Positions 50,361 through 62,960 of a stretch of DNA of 64,000 bases are shown here, piece after piece (position 1 is the first letter of the stretch; each line of letters begins with the position of its first letter). This DNA is from Alnus glutinosa (taxonomy: Eukaryota > Streptophyta > Magnoliopsida > Fagales > Betulaceae). Position numbers and translations under genes: made by a program. Below the pieces are notes generated by a model. The model worked only from the letters and a program-made list of their open reading frames with translations. It was not told where the DNA came from and ran no database searches. The stretch spans positions 3,491,001-3,555,000 of the forward strand of contig NC_084886.1 of the NCBI RefSeq assembly GCF_958979055.1. The letters are read 5' to 3'.

Positions 50361-52075
50361 GACCTGTAAGTGTGACGACGGGCCTAATGCTTGCATGCTC
50401 TGCAAGCGCCTTTATGCATTGGTCTCTACTCATGTGAAGGAGCAAGCATCTTTCTATAAGATGGTGAACCTACAGTTTTTGCCATGCAAATGAGCTATAG
50501 TGTCCATGAAACTTTGACCCATTTGGTATCAAAAATAAGGATTAATATGAGATCGATGTCAAGACAAAGCAAAAGATTCTACACCAAATTCTCATCACAT
50601 ATGTGTACTATTATTCTTTTATGCAATTCTGATATATACTGTGCTCGCGCGTGTGTGTGAGAGAGAGAGAGAGAGAGTTTCACTAACCATTCTAATGTAG
50701 CTGTGTGGGTGGCAATGTAAACAAGGATAGAGGTGGGGGTTATGGCACATTTCTTTGGAGTAGAATTGGACAAAAACGAGGAAATACATAAACAAATTAA
50801 GAAATTAATGGGAATGAGAAAGCAAACAAATTATGCTTTGGTAGAGAAGATATTTGGTGGCTTATATATTGCACAAAGAGAGAGAAAAAAGAATTTAATA
50901 TTGTTATCCACAGATATCTAAGTGAAGGGCCAAAAAAGCACAAGAAATCCAAACGCTAGATTCACCTCATCTTCAAGAGATAAGAGAAAGCAATGGGCTT
51001 TGGAGATTGAAAACTTCGCTTCGATTATGACACTCGATCGTGAGTCGTGGCCACTTGAAGAACCATGATCGATCGATCTTAATTCTTAAGGCGCCAGTAC
51101 GTGCACCCATTTGCTGCAATTTCTGGGACCTACATTCTTCAAGTGCTATGAATGTGGGCGGTCCCCGGGCTGCTCATCAGGGGCCTCTTCATTTAGCTTA
51201 GCTAGCCACCCTTCAATCCCGATACATCGAATCATCATAACCATTCAAATTAATACACGGAGATCCTTGGTGTACAAACATCGATCTGCCACGTCCTCAT
51301 CTATTTCGATACCTAGAAGGGCACATGCACCTACTTCCACCATTAATTCTATCATTGGATTAAAAATGATTAATATATTTGGCCACAAAAACTGCTTTTT
51401 CAACCAAATCGATCATATTATTTGATATCTCTATTGTTTGATATTTCTGCTGTCAGATTGCTTTCATTGATGTTACATGATACCCACTTCACAACTCATC
51501 GATCGGTTACCGGCCTATTTGATCTTGCCTACATAAATTAATAACAGCTCAAAACCTTGTTAATCATCACTTTATTTCAAATATTTAAATTAAATGATTA
51601 ATTTAATCTTTTAATTTATATTTTAACATTTTTCTTTTTATTTGAAACAGGATTCTCTCTATTTTAGAATAATATCTAACCGTGTATATATTGATCAATA
51701 GTTGAAGACACTAGCTATCTTGAATAAAGATGGAAATAGAAACCCGTTGTTTCATATTCTTCTTTAATTTACCCCCAATTCCCCGAGAATTAATCTAATA
51801 GTGAAATTAGATGAGAAATTTTCAGGTGAGATTTTACTTAAAGTTTGTAATTTATAAAATTATCGATATTTATTTTTCTTGTTTGGATTAACAAGAGAGT
51901 AATTTCAAAGTTTTCATGAAATTTTTATTCCAGATTTTCAATCTTCAAATCCTAAGTTCAAATTTAATAGAGAATTTTTATAATATATATATAAGCTCTA
52001 TTAATATTACATTATCAAACCAGCCCCCATTATTCTTAATACTCTCATCCTCGCTGTCACCACCCCACCCTTAAG

Positions 52076-52418
52076 AACATCTCCAGCAAAAATAGCCAAA
52101 GTAGCTATTGAAAAAGTATAACTCTCTATTTTAACTATTGTTTTTTTATATTCTCTCTAATAGATTCTCTATTCTACTCTCTATTTGCATTTAAATATTA
52201 TTTTGTATAGAAAAAAAAAATGTGAAAGAAATAGGGAGAGAGAAAAAGAAAAAAGGAAAGGGAGAGAAAATATATAATAAAAAAAACTCTTTCTATTGTG
52301 AATAGTAAATAGGCTAAAAAAAAAAATTATTTCACTTATTCTGCTGAAGACGAAAAATGGCTCATAATAGTCAAATTTGACTATTATGAACCATTTGACT
52401 ATTCTATTGGAAATGCTC
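52076..52418. mobile_element. Tourist-like MITE, GAGCATCTCC type
   Basis: The left end GAACATCTCCAGCAAAAATA pairs with the right end (reverse complement GAGCATTTCCAATAGAATAG). TAA flanks both sides (52073-52075 and 52419-52421), a 3-bp TWA duplication. The interior is purine-rich and non-coding. Confidence 0.7.
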
Positions 52419-53235
52419 TAACTGGATGATCGCAAATTGATGGGTATTACTTAAGGAATTTTTTAAAAGAAAAAAGATTTAAATGGAAGGAACCTTAAAG
52501 ACACAAAGATATTTCTTTTCATTCAAGTTTTTTTTTTTTTTTTCAAGTAAGATGAGATTTCTATTGTATATCGAGTTGTGGAAAATGGATATGGGCCTAA
52601 TTAAGCCCGGTCCACCAAACCAAAGTGGGTTCTTTTCATTCAAAGATAAATTGTGGAAAATTCCCCCGTTATATTGTTCTCTTTTCCCGGAATATTGTTT
52701 AGAAGAAGAAAAAAAAAAAAAATTGTGGAAAATTCATCATTGAGCCACGTACTAACCCTTTCTTGTGGCTGTGCAAATGTCAAATAATGTGTAGAACACG
52801 TACCGTTGGAGTTGGTCACGTTTGATGGGATCTTGGTTTATCAAAGAGGGAAGAATATGAAAAGCCACATCATGAATGATGAAAATTTCACTCTTGAATT
52901 AGTTTATTTAACCAGTATTTGATATTCACTTATCATACGCTAGTATATACGTTGTCCTCATCATCATAAAATAAGGGTCTACATTGAATCTTATATTATT
53001 CTTGGTTTCACTAGAGAAAGGAAAGAGCTTCATTGTTTGATCGACAAGTAAAATAAGAAAGAAAATATAGAACGAGAAAACATATTTTCTCCCATAGAAA
53101 GCTTACCAAGCAGCGTATTTTAAGTGATGAAAATGAGATAATCTATTTTATATTTCAAATTAGCTTTTACAAATCTAATGGATATCATGATCGATTTAAT
53201 ATTGACATATTTTATCAAAATTGGAAAAAGCTCCA
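52419..53235. other. Intergenic DNA, no gene recognised
   Basis: AT-rich with poly-T (about 52529-52543) and poly-A runs. No supported coding. Confidence 0.5.
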
Positions 53236-53339
53236 TGCACAACAGGTTGTGCGCAACCACTCACATTGGTGGAATCCACCTCACATGAGTCCCACCAATG
53301 TGAATGGTTGTGCACAAATTATGCATAACCTGTTGTGCA
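53236..53339. repeat. 104-bp foldback element
   Basis: The arms begin TGCACAACAGGTTGTGCGCA on the left and end with the complementary TGCACAAATTATGCATAACC, TGTTGTGCA on the right. CACATTGGTGG pairs with CCACCAATGTG nearer the centre. The right arm has an ~11-bp extra stretch. It would fold into one long hairpin. Confidence 0.8.
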
Positions 53340-54405
53340 GGGATCAGCCCCCTATCAAATTTGTACATGTATGTCTTTGTAATTTCACTGAATAATTGAA
53401 TATTGGAATTCACATAATTTAAGTGCAACTGTGCAATCTTAATTATGTGCATATAAGCTATTGGGCACCATTCCTTGTAATCTTTTTTTCTTAATTAGAA
53501 AAAAGAAAAAGAAAAAGAAAAAAATAGCTATTGGGCACCCTCCCATTGTAAGTCGGTTTTCAATGATGAGTTTTACCTGAAGTTTGTATAATTTGATATC
53601 AATAACAATCATTACGTCACAGGTTCGAGCCACGGAGAGAGCAATCTATGAGATAGAATAAGCGACAATGGACAACAAATTCGAAAGCATAATGATATGT
53701 TACGATTCTAATTTAAGCCATGTTTCATATGGTCTTAAATCCAATCTTAATCACAACGCCTTCTTTTTACAAACCAATTTTAATTTCAAATTAAGATGAC
53801 TTCTACGCTAAGGTTGTAACACACTAACACCACATTACACATTCTTTACGCTCACCGACTCTATTTTTGCCACACGCATTGTCATCTCAATTGAACTTGA
53901 ATTGATTTGCATTGATGATGATGAGCGTGGCCATTGACAAATTGAGAAAAGCCCAGCGCTGCCCCTACTTCCCGTGTCGTTGTTGGGAGAGGCGTGTACG
54001 TCGCCCGATGGAAGTCAACAATAATGCAGGCCATTCGATTAAACTATGCCATCATTGCCCACCCATTGGGCGAGTGACGATAAAGCGCTGCGGTCCAAAA
54101 CACATGCACATACCACCATTATTGACCTGATTAACTTGTTCTCCACTCTGACAGCGATTTTGAACACTTGGCTGCCCGTTCTTGGCTCAATGGAAGCTAG
54201 CTAGAAGATACATATATAGCTAGTACATGCATATCGATTGAACAACCACGAGTGAATCCTTATAACTCACTGGTTAATTCAAACTCTTCTTTTAACCTAG
54301 TTTTACCGTTTCAAACTCTTCTTTTAACGTAGTTTAACGTTTCACGTCTACTTTTAAGATGTTCTTCCACAAAAAGTTGCACAATTCACATCAATATATC
54401 AAGAA

Positions 54406-54474
<69 letters not shown>

Positions 54475-55549
54475 GCAACAAACATATTTTAATTTAGTGA
54501 TCGAGATAGGTTCATGAGTCATACGTACGTGTCAAGACCATTCATGATGCTATAATTAACTAAAGCAAGAACATAATTTTCTCCAGTGCATGCATTCTAA
54601 TAATTTTACATGCAATGCAAGCGTAAAAGCTCAAGGAATCAAGAACGTACATGATGATATGAACAGAGGAGGAAGGCAGAGTAGAATACAAACACAAATT
54701 GGTGAAATTTAGCCAACAATATTGATCATAACGTTGCTCTAACCATTGATGTATATATGGTGAAGTGCTTGCAGATACCCATCACCCAATTATATATTAA
54801 TTAGAGCATAAAAGCGTGAGAGAGAATGGTTAAATCCCACACCGGATAGTAGACACAAGAGTGAGTAATTGAGGAAAGTCTTAACATGCATCGAGAAAAT
54901 AAAACAAGAATTCTCATCTAGCTTCTCTTATCCTTCTTTCTTTTGAGAGTGACTAGATCTCTCTAATCAGTCATCCTTTTTTCTAATTATCAATTACACA
55001 TTCCATTTTAACTATTTCATCATCATCCGCACAACACATCCATTTACCATTACAACTCAGAATACAAACACAACAATTACAGTCTTTAAAGTTTAAATTC
55101 ATTCTATTCATAATTCAAGAAGCCCACTACAAATTATTTTTCTATATATATTAGCTAAATCTTTAAGAGATGGGGCTAAAATTGCGACAAGTGACATTAA
55201 ATTCTGCTAAAAAGTGTCCCTTTTAAGTGTGAAGCGTGATTAAGTGAGTGAAACATGTTGAGTAAAACATGCGTTTAGTTTTTTTTATCCACCGATTTTA
55301 AATACTGCAAGTTGAGTCTTTTAAGAGAGCCTCCTCTTTTATTTTGCTGATATGACACTTACAATCATAACAATCATCTTGAGGCTTATTTTGGGTTAGT
55401 GTATGTTACTTTATAAAAGTGTAAAATCATGCTCCTTATTTGATATTTGCATCCAATCTTGATCTAAAGTGTTTTTTGCTTTTTATTCTTTGGTGAATTA
55501 CTATACTATGTAAATGGTCTCTTGAATTAATGGCTGTAAATATTCAATA
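53340..55549. other. Intergenic DNA, no gene recognised
   Basis: It contains a (TA)n run at 54409-54471 and no recognisable gene. A 72-codon frame near 53912-54130 lacks similarity to anything I know. Confidence 0.5.
54409..54471. repeat. (TA)n microsatellite
   Basis: A pure TA run of about 63 bp. Confidence 0.95.
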
Positions 55550-55729
55550 CAGGTGATAATGTTGCAAGAGAATTTGCACAATGGATCTTGAAAACATGTG
55601 ATTGCAAATTAGATGATGGTGAAGGTGAAGTGTTGATGAAGATACCATATGATTTAAAAATTCAACATGATACTCATCATATTAATGATATTGTGAATGC
55701 TATATATTTACCTTGAGTTGCAAACTATA

Positions 55730-56022
55730 GGTGCGTTTGAGATTGCGATTTCGTAGATAAAAAGTACGATTTTAAACCAAATCGCATAATATAAATCGTT
55801 TGGAAACGGCATTTTTAAAAATTGCAATTTGAAAACGCAGAAAATCTGCTTTTTCAAATCGCATGTAAAATTGTGTTTTTTTTTTTTTAAAGGCTAATTT
55901 ACAATTTTAAAAGCTAAGCTGCGATTTTACTAAACATGCACTTAACTACGTTCTTAAAAATCACTTTTTCACATCACATATTTTAAAATCGTTATTTTAA
56001 ATCGCAAACCTAAACGGACCCT
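55730..56022. mobile_element. MITE of the GTGCGTTTG family, copy 2
   Basis: The left end GGTGCGTTTGAGATTGCGAT and right end (reverse complement AGGGTCCGTTTAGGTTTGCG) form an imperfect inverted repeat that encloses further AAATCGCA / TGCGATTT pairs. It is inserted in the Helitron helicase remnant. I could not fix a clear target duplication. Confidence 0.7.
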
Positions 56023-56489
56023 AAATACACTGATGCAAAGTATTTAGAAGATAGAGAGATTTTAGCTCAAACAAATAATGTTGTGCAGGGCATAAATGAC
56101 TACATGATTGATCTTAATTATTAACGTTGATGATAAAACATATCTCAATCTAGATTCAATATGTAAAGCTACAAGCAACATTCAAGACTAAGATATTATG
56201 TATTCAATAGAATTCTTAAATTTATTGAAGTTTCCTAGTATTCCAAACCATAAACTCTTAATCAAAGTTGGAATCTCTATAATGTTACTTCGTAATTTAA
56301 ATCAAAGTGCTGGACTTTGTAATGATACTAGACTTTTAGTTACTCAATTGTTAAAACGGATATTAGAAGCTAAAATCATATCAGAAACTTGTGTTGAAGA
56401 TAAAGTATTCATTCCACAAATAGTTATATCTCATTATGATTCTCAATTGTTGTATGTATTGAAAAGAAGACAACTTCCGATATATACTT

Positions 56490-57004
56490 TGTAACGACCC
56501 AAGGAAAAGCGCTAGCCACATTTGCGCTATCACCCAAAAAGGACTAGTCAATTTGAAACTTCCTTAGAATCCATTATAAAGCCCAGTTTCACCTAGTAAC
56601 TAGGCAATGTGAGACTTAGCACCCATGAGTATCTTTATAAACTACTAACTCTATGTGAACTATTCATCTCTTCCCAATATGGGACCGGGGTGTTACAAAC
56701 TTCCCCCCTTAAACCCCTGACGTCCCCGTCAGGGCCATGTCATGCAGTGCTCTAGTATCACATGACCTGGTGTTACTAGGTGGCTCTGATACCATTTGTA
56801 ACGATCCAAGGAAAAGCGCTAGCCACATCTGCGCTATCACCCTAAAAGGACTAGTCAATTTGAAGTTTCCTTAGAATCCATTATAAAGCCCAGTTTCACC
56901 TAGTAACTAGGCAATGTGAGACTTAGCACCCATGAGTATCTTTATAAACTACTAACTCTATTGGAACTATTCATCTCTTCCCAATATGGGATCGGGGTGT
57001 TACA
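56490..57004 (-). mobile_element. TRIM (miniature LTR retrotransposon), 515 bp
   Basis: Two 208-bp LTRs (56490-56697 and 56797-57004) start TGTAACGA and end GTGTTACA, with only a few differences. A 5-bp duplication TACTT flanks the whole (56485-56489 and 57005-57009). The 99-bp interior holds a minus-strand primer-binding site for initiator tRNA-Met (TGGTATCAGAGCCA, 56781-56794) and a purine-rich tract next to 56697. It has no coding capacity, as defines TRIMs. Removing it and one TACTT restores the helicase reading frame. Confidence 0.95.
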
Positions 57005-57817
57005 TACTTGCTTTGCTTTGACAATTAATAAAAGATAGGGCAGTTATTGCAATGTGTATGCCTTTTTATACCTAAATTTGTCTTCAGTCATGGTCAATTG
57101 TATGTCGCTATCTCTAGACTTACAAGTCGAAATGGACTTAGAGTACTCGTTGCAGATAAACATTATGGTGATCATTTCCATACAAAAAATTAAAAATAAG
57201 TATATAAGGAAATCTTCAACAATTTACATAAATGTAACATTTAGCATAAATTTTAAATATTTTAAAGAATATATCACGATCCTTACATTGTAACTTGATT
57301 TCAAAAGACTAGATTTTTTCCGTACAAGTATAAAGTAAACTTTACTAACATAAATTTTGTTAAGGTGTTACTTAATCATATCAACATGACTACCATCTTT
57401 GAATCAAATATCAGTCAAAAAAGGCACATAGAATGTGAAAGTCATAATTATACGAATGTGGGACGCAATTAACATAGCACATGACCATGAGTTGATCATC
57501 AATCTTTACATGATTAGGGCTTATGAAAATGTAATTCGATATCCATTTTTTTTCAATAAAAGTCATTTCAAATATGGAGCAATAAATTTATAATCGATGA
57601 ATGTAAAACGAAGTATCGTCTAGTGCATAACCAAGTTAAAATTATGTTCATGTCAACCACAGCATCGATCTTTAAGATCCATGAAAATAGATCACTTCAT
57701 ACCTCAATGTGGATTTAAACTTGCTAATTATATATGAAACTATAACGAGTCGTTGCAATGACACCACTTATTTGACTGGTATATCGATAATTTATTTTCA
57801 TACATTTGCAATTGCAG

Positions 57818-57942
57818 TCTACAAATCAATTTCATGGATATGCATATGTGATTGGTAGATTAGAATCAGTTGTAGTTATTCAAGAGGCTAAGTCAAAAGG
57901 TCGCCCAACAAAAATTCAAACAATTCAGCTATTATTTGAAAA
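57818..57942 (+). pseudogene. RPA-like OB-fold exon of the Helitron remnant
   Basis: This 125-bp open segment sits between an acceptor-like TTGCAG and a donor-like GTAAGA. It encodes a piece with YAYVIGRLESV and KGRPTKIQTIQLLFE, resembling the OB-fold of the plant RPA70-like (DUF223) proteins encoded by many Helitrons. Its position 640 bp after the helicase, on the same strand, fits Helitron gene order. The rest of the gene was not found. Confidence 0.6.
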
Positions 57943-58183
57943 GTAAGACATAATTTTATTTGCATGTGAAATACGATGAGCCATTGAATCCAAAAAAATA
58001 AATAAATTCTTATCAAATAAAGATAAAAATAAATTGAAAATTGAGAAACTGATTTATAACTTAATTATCTATTATTTAAGAAACAAATCTTTGTAGACAA
58101 CTTTGTGAGGATCTACAACGCTACAAATAGATGATGATTTCTATTAAAATAATCCAAGGCACTTATTGTAATAGTAACTTTAA

Positions 58184-58883
58184 GGGGTAATTACATTTTC
58201 CCCACATCAACTACTAGCCATTGTCAACATGCTCCCATGAACTGACACTTCGACCAAAAAAGAGTATCAAACTACCATCTCTACATACTTTGGCCCCTTT
58301 CGTCAGTCTGATTTATGCAAAAACTTAAATGTTCTAACTCAATTTAAAAAATGACCTAAATGCCCTCATCTTAAACAAAAGAAAAAGAAAAAAAAAAGAT
58401 GGCGGCAGCCACCCCCTGAGGTGGCTTCGACCACCTTTAGAGTGGCTCGCGGCTACCCCGAAACTAGGGGTGGCCGCGCGGCCACCCCAACTTATCTCGC
58501 ACGGCCACCCCAAAGGCCGTAGGTGGCCCGCGAGCCACCCCTAAAGGTGGCTCCGGCCACCCTAGGTTTTGGGGTGGCCGCGAGCCACCTCTAGGGGTGG
58601 TTCCCGCGCCACTCCCTTAGGTTTATTTTTTTTCGTTTTTTTTTTAACAAAAATATATTAATTTAAATAATTTTTATTAATTACTGTAGATGGCATTTTG
58701 GTCTTTAAACCAAAATTAACGCTAAAAAATAGCATATTCCATCCAAGTTAACGGGATTCCCTGACGGAATGGGCCAAAGTTTGTAAATATGGTAGTTTGA
58801 TGCACTTTTTTTGTCGAAGTGTTAGTTCATAGGGGCATGTTGACAATGGCTAGTAGTTGAAGGGGGAAAAATGTAATTACCCC
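58184..58883. mobile_element. Non-autonomous MULE (700 bp) with GC-rich palindromic core
   Basis: Inverted repeats of about 115 bp start GGGGTAATTACATTTT and share CAACTACTAGCCATTGTCAA. A perfect 9-bp target duplication TAACTTTAA flanks the element (58175-58183 and 58884-58892). The core (about 58400-58620) is very GC-rich and made of alternating GGTGGC and GCCACC motifs that can pair with each other. No transposase. The terminal repeats differ from those of the 7.3-kb MULE. Confidence 0.92.
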
Positions 58884-59099
58884 TAACTTTAACTATTGTA
58901 AAAACTTTTAGAGATAACTATTTTACTTAGTATATTTAAAAACCATAGAACGTCTTCGAATCATTAATAGTGTTAATGGATTTCTAGTTGAAAATAAATA
59001 TTGACTTCTAATTAAACCAAATGTGTGTGTTTGTATGCAAGAAAATATCTTATATGAGGAATTTAAATAAGACAATATATTTATTACGAAGTGAAAATT

Positions 59100-61100
59100 C
59101 TATGAAAAGAAAAAATCACTCCAGGGTAGCCAAACCCAGGAACTCCATTATCAAAAAACAAAGTTAGTTACAAGACACTCGTACTCACATACCCTTATGC
59201 AGTAGTCATACATTTAACTCTGACACGAAACCTATCGTGAACGCTTCCCAACCAAATCTTCTACCTGAAGGGGTTTTTTATGGATTCCTTTAGGGGTGTG
59301 CAGCGGTTCGAAAGTCTGTTAAATCGGCGAAGTCGGTTCGGTTAACCGACCATGTCGGTTAAGTCGTTTAATTCACCGACATTTAACTAACAAGAAATTT
59401 TTTTGAAGTTTTCGGTTAAGACGGTTAAAACGGTTAAGGCAGTCGGTTAACCATCGGTTAAGGCGGTCGGTTAATCGGTTTTGGTTAAGATTAAGCCTTA
59501 AAATGGGCCTTCTAGCCCTTCTTAATTTGGGCCTCATTTTTTAATGGGTTAAAAAGACTCAAAATAATATTAATTTTTAAGGCCTATATATATCAATAAG
59601 CTGTCTGGCTGTTTCAAAAAAAATTAAAAATGATACATCAAAAAAAACTTAAAAATGATAGTATGATACATAAAAAAAAAAAATTAAGACTAAGAGAAGA
59701 GAGAGAGAGAGCTACCGGAGAAGAGGGCAGTCGGCAAACTCGGCACTGAGCACTGCTGCATTGAGCAGTCGGCGACTCGGCACTGGGCAGGTGACTAGGT
59801 CACTGACTCACAGGCGGCCAGGTGGGGACTCTAGGTCCCGGGGAGGTGCCGCGGTAGCCAGCAGGCAGAGAGGGGATCCGGGAATGGCTGAATCACTGGA
59901 GAAGTGGAGAGGGGATCCGGGAGTCGGGATTGGGAATCGGGATAGCTGGACTGCCAAAGCCCAAAAGCCGTTTGTCAAGGCGTCAACGTGGTCAAGGTTA
60001 GGTCAAGGGCAACTGGGCAAGGAGGTTCACGAATCACGAAACAGTTGAAACTGATGAAGAGCAGAAGAAATTGGAGAATGCGTTGAATATATACTCCATA
60101 CAAAACGACGCCGTTTTGTTTTTTTGTTTTTTAAATGAATTGAAACGACGTCGTTTTGGCATAGGCGATCGGTTAACCGGTCGGTCAACTTTCGGTTCGG
60201 AAATTCGGTTAACCGCTTAACTAACCGCTTACCGAACCGACCAGTTTTCGGTTAAAAGATTCTCTTCCGACTACCAAACCGAATTTTGTCGGTTAAGTCG
60301 GTCAATTTCGGTTCGGTCACGGTTCGGTAGGTGGTCGGTAGGCGGTAATCGATTAATCTGCACACCCCTAGACTCCTTTACCTTAGAGCCCACCCCTAAG
60401 ATAGACTTCACACGAACTGTTGAGCACACACCAGCAACGGCTTGAGAGCTAGCGGATCTTCGATTCTCCCTAAACACCCTTTTAAAGCTAAGAGAATTCA
60501 ACACCGAATTCTGTACAAAATACAAGCATTGGGCCCTCTATTTATAGGCTTAAAGGAAACCTAAAACTGTTGAGATTCGGGCTCTAGCTGTCGAGCGTCC
60601 GGACAAAAGTTAGCCACGTCCGGACGATTTTCTGCGATATCCTTTCAGAAACAGCGTAATTCTATCTTTATCAGGTTCACGTCCGGACGGCTTAACCGAG
60701 CATTCGGACGGTCTTTGCTAAAATCCTTTCCGCGTTTAAACGGAACTCTGGAGTATTCTGAAATACTGGACATCGTCTGGACGTGTTGCCACGTTGTCGG
60801 GATGGCTTGCAGAGACTTCTCAAACAGTGTCGACTTTTGAAATTCAACTCTGTGTTGAACAATGATTGACCTAGCGTTCGGACGGTGTTGCTCTGACGTC
60901 TGGATGTCTTCATCGTTATCCGTAAGACATTGCGGGGCGTCCAGACGCCTTAAAAGGCCCGTCCAGACGATTGCACATGAACCGACTGTTCTGACTTGAA
61001 AATTGCATGGAATCTTCATGGACATCTTCTTAGAAACTTGTGATCATACACATGGCATGAAATGAGACACTGTCTATATTACTTGAAGACTCTGAATAGA
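59100..61100 (-). mobile_element. Probable copia-type solo LTR split by a hAT element
   Basis: On the minus strand the segment has a TATA region (GCCTATAAATAGAGGGC, near 60545) and then a leader-like stretch. It ends in a U5-like part (CCTGGGTTTGGCTACCCTGG, near 59130) typical in style of plant copia LTRs. Upstream of the TATA, repeated CGGACG motifs occur (60590-60970). The hAT at 59291-60370 interrupts it. No internal coding region lies next to it. The ends are approximate and the family call rests on appearance. Confidence 0.5.
59291..60370. mobile_element. Non-autonomous hAT element, copy 2, with GC-rich interior
   Basis: The 1080-bp element starts TAGGGGTGTGCAG and ends CTGCACACCCCTA. 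It is flanked by GATTCCTT (59283-59290) and GACTCCTT (60371-60378), an 8-bp duplication with one mismatch. Like the element at 5819 it has CGGTTAAG / TTAACCG arrays and AAACGACGCCGTTTT-type palindromes near 60105-60155. Between the arrays, 59700-60060 is GC-rich with a 95-codon frame and may be captured DNA. Confidence 0.85.
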
Positions 61101-62927
61101 ACCGATAATCCCGTTAAAAAACAACCATTACATAAAGTGTTTTTGTCAACCAGAATGCTGTCAATATAAAATACTAACATAGTTAAACTTTTTGTAGGTA
61201 AGTAATACTTATCATCAATAAGTGCAAAAAGGGTGTACATTAACTTGGCATTCCTGAAGTTGTCAAAGTTCTTGACAAGTAAAAATACTAACGTATTATA
61301 TTAATTTTTTACTAAAAAAAAAGCTAACCCAAAAAAAAATTTAATGAATAGGTTGAACATCGTCATGATAACAGAAGTTAAGGAATTGAAAATAAAATGA
61401 CCACCAAGAATACAAGACAAATAACTTCCCTTACATAACACAAAGACAGTTGCTGAAATAAAACAAATGGAAGGGAATTCAGAGGCAAAGGTATTTATTA
61501 GTTATAACTATTAAACAAGATATTGACCAAATGAGGCCCGGATCAATTGTAGTTCAAAAATCTTAGTATTAACCTATAAGATCGTCAATGTCGTATCATT
61601 TATTTTACTTTTAAAATAAAAAACAAAAAAAAAAAACTTCATATTAGAGGAAATAGTCGTTAAATGTTTATACAAAGTCCATATAATAAACAACAAATTT
61701 GGATGTTGTTATATTGGGTGTCTTGTATGCAAGACGAAGGTTAAGAAAATAACTCAACATTAAAGGCCAAACCCTAACCTTGCCTGGGTTACCACAAAAG
61801 TTTAGTATGCTCCAAAAGCTAACCACCCCCCCCCCCCCCCTCCCAAAGCCCTAAGGTTCTCTCCCAAAAAAAAAATCTCAAAATTTAAATTTTACCCATA
61901 TATATATATATATATTTCTAATTTTGACCCCCCAACTCTTTTTTTTTTTTTTTTTTCCAATTTGGCCTTCCAAGTTGGAGAGAAGACTGGCTCCGCCCCT
62001 GATTCTAGGTGTATGATATCAGCATATTAAAATTGATCTCTCTTTGTTTATCGTAGTCATATAAAATGAAATTGGTTCTCATTCTCAAAATCAAGGTAAA
62101 TTTTTTCTTTTATAACAAATGCAAAGTTTTAGAAAAACTATCGCGACAACAAACCTTATGCAAAAAGTCAGTGAAAAATTAAGCTATTTTCTTTAACGTT
62201 AAAATGAAATAAGACTTTTTTTTTTCTTTTTTTTTTTTCTCCCAATAAACTTTAAAACTGAAAATCCTTATATGCCATGATCAGCTACGACTCCACCATA
62301 TAAACGTGAGCGTTTGGAATTAAGGGAAAAATCAGAAAAGTCGGACAAAGAAAAGAGGAAGAACCTACAAACAAAAAAAAAAAAAAAAAAAAAGAAAAAA
62401 AAAGAGGAAGAAGATAATATCAAGCACTTCTAGACGTACATAATGATACGTGTGAACACAATTTTGCACCGAAATTGAAAGCAGAAAAACGGGAGAAAGT
62501 CATGGTTAACGCCGTGTGATGGGTGGCGGACGATGATTTAGTAGAAAAACAAAAAAAGGCAATGAATTAACCAGTCTACCAATTGTCTTAACCACGTGAT
62601 CAATATTATTTGAACCGAAACCCCACGGAAAGTTGTAATTGAAGGAGGCCGAATTCGGGCCCCTCAGTGGTCCAATTACATCAAAATCCTTTTCCAAAAC
62701 AGGTAGATGGAGTTAGGACTTAGGATTAGGAATGCCTTCTTTCCATATATAAAAGACGCAATCATAACAAGGAAAGAAAATTCTCTCTTAATTAATAATC
62801 TCCCTTCTTTCCATTATCGATTGGACAGCTCGACATGTAGTTTTGGTGCCCACATTTAATTATTTGGCAAAATGTCAATTTATTATTATTAATTTTTTTT
62901 TTTAAGGTCTAGAAGCGTAAATAAAAA

Positions 62928-62960
<33 letters not shown>

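Larger units (their letters stand above)
48647..52075. other. Intergenic DNA with microsatellites, no gene recognised
   Basis: It contains the INO 3' region, AT and GA microsatellites listed separately, and a second copy of the TTAAATGATTAAATTTA ... GTGGTGATTTAAC dispersed repeat (about 49060-49340). Frames crossing the AT runs are artefacts. Confidence 0.5.
55554..57180 (+). pseudogene. Helitron PIF1-like helicase, C-terminal remnant
   Basis: Pieces at 55554-55715, 56030-56489 and 57010-57180 encode the C-terminal part of the Helitron helicase. They include EFAQWILKTCD, the VGISIMLLRNLNQSAGLCND motif, KVFIPQI, the CFALTINK segment before the usual SQGQ, and HGQLYVAISRLTS (helicase motif VI region). 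There are stop codons and frameshifts, and the N-terminal Rep domain is absent. The frame is interrupted by a MITE (55730-56022) and by a TRIM (56490-57004). Confidence 0.85.

Noticed and set aside
50133-50445. Tyr/Ile repeat frames on the minus strand
   Set aside because: They are translations of the TA/GA microsatellite.
60645-61025. 126-codon minus-strand frame
   Set aside because: It lies in LTR-like DNA with repeated CGGACG motifs, and overlapping frames are equally open.
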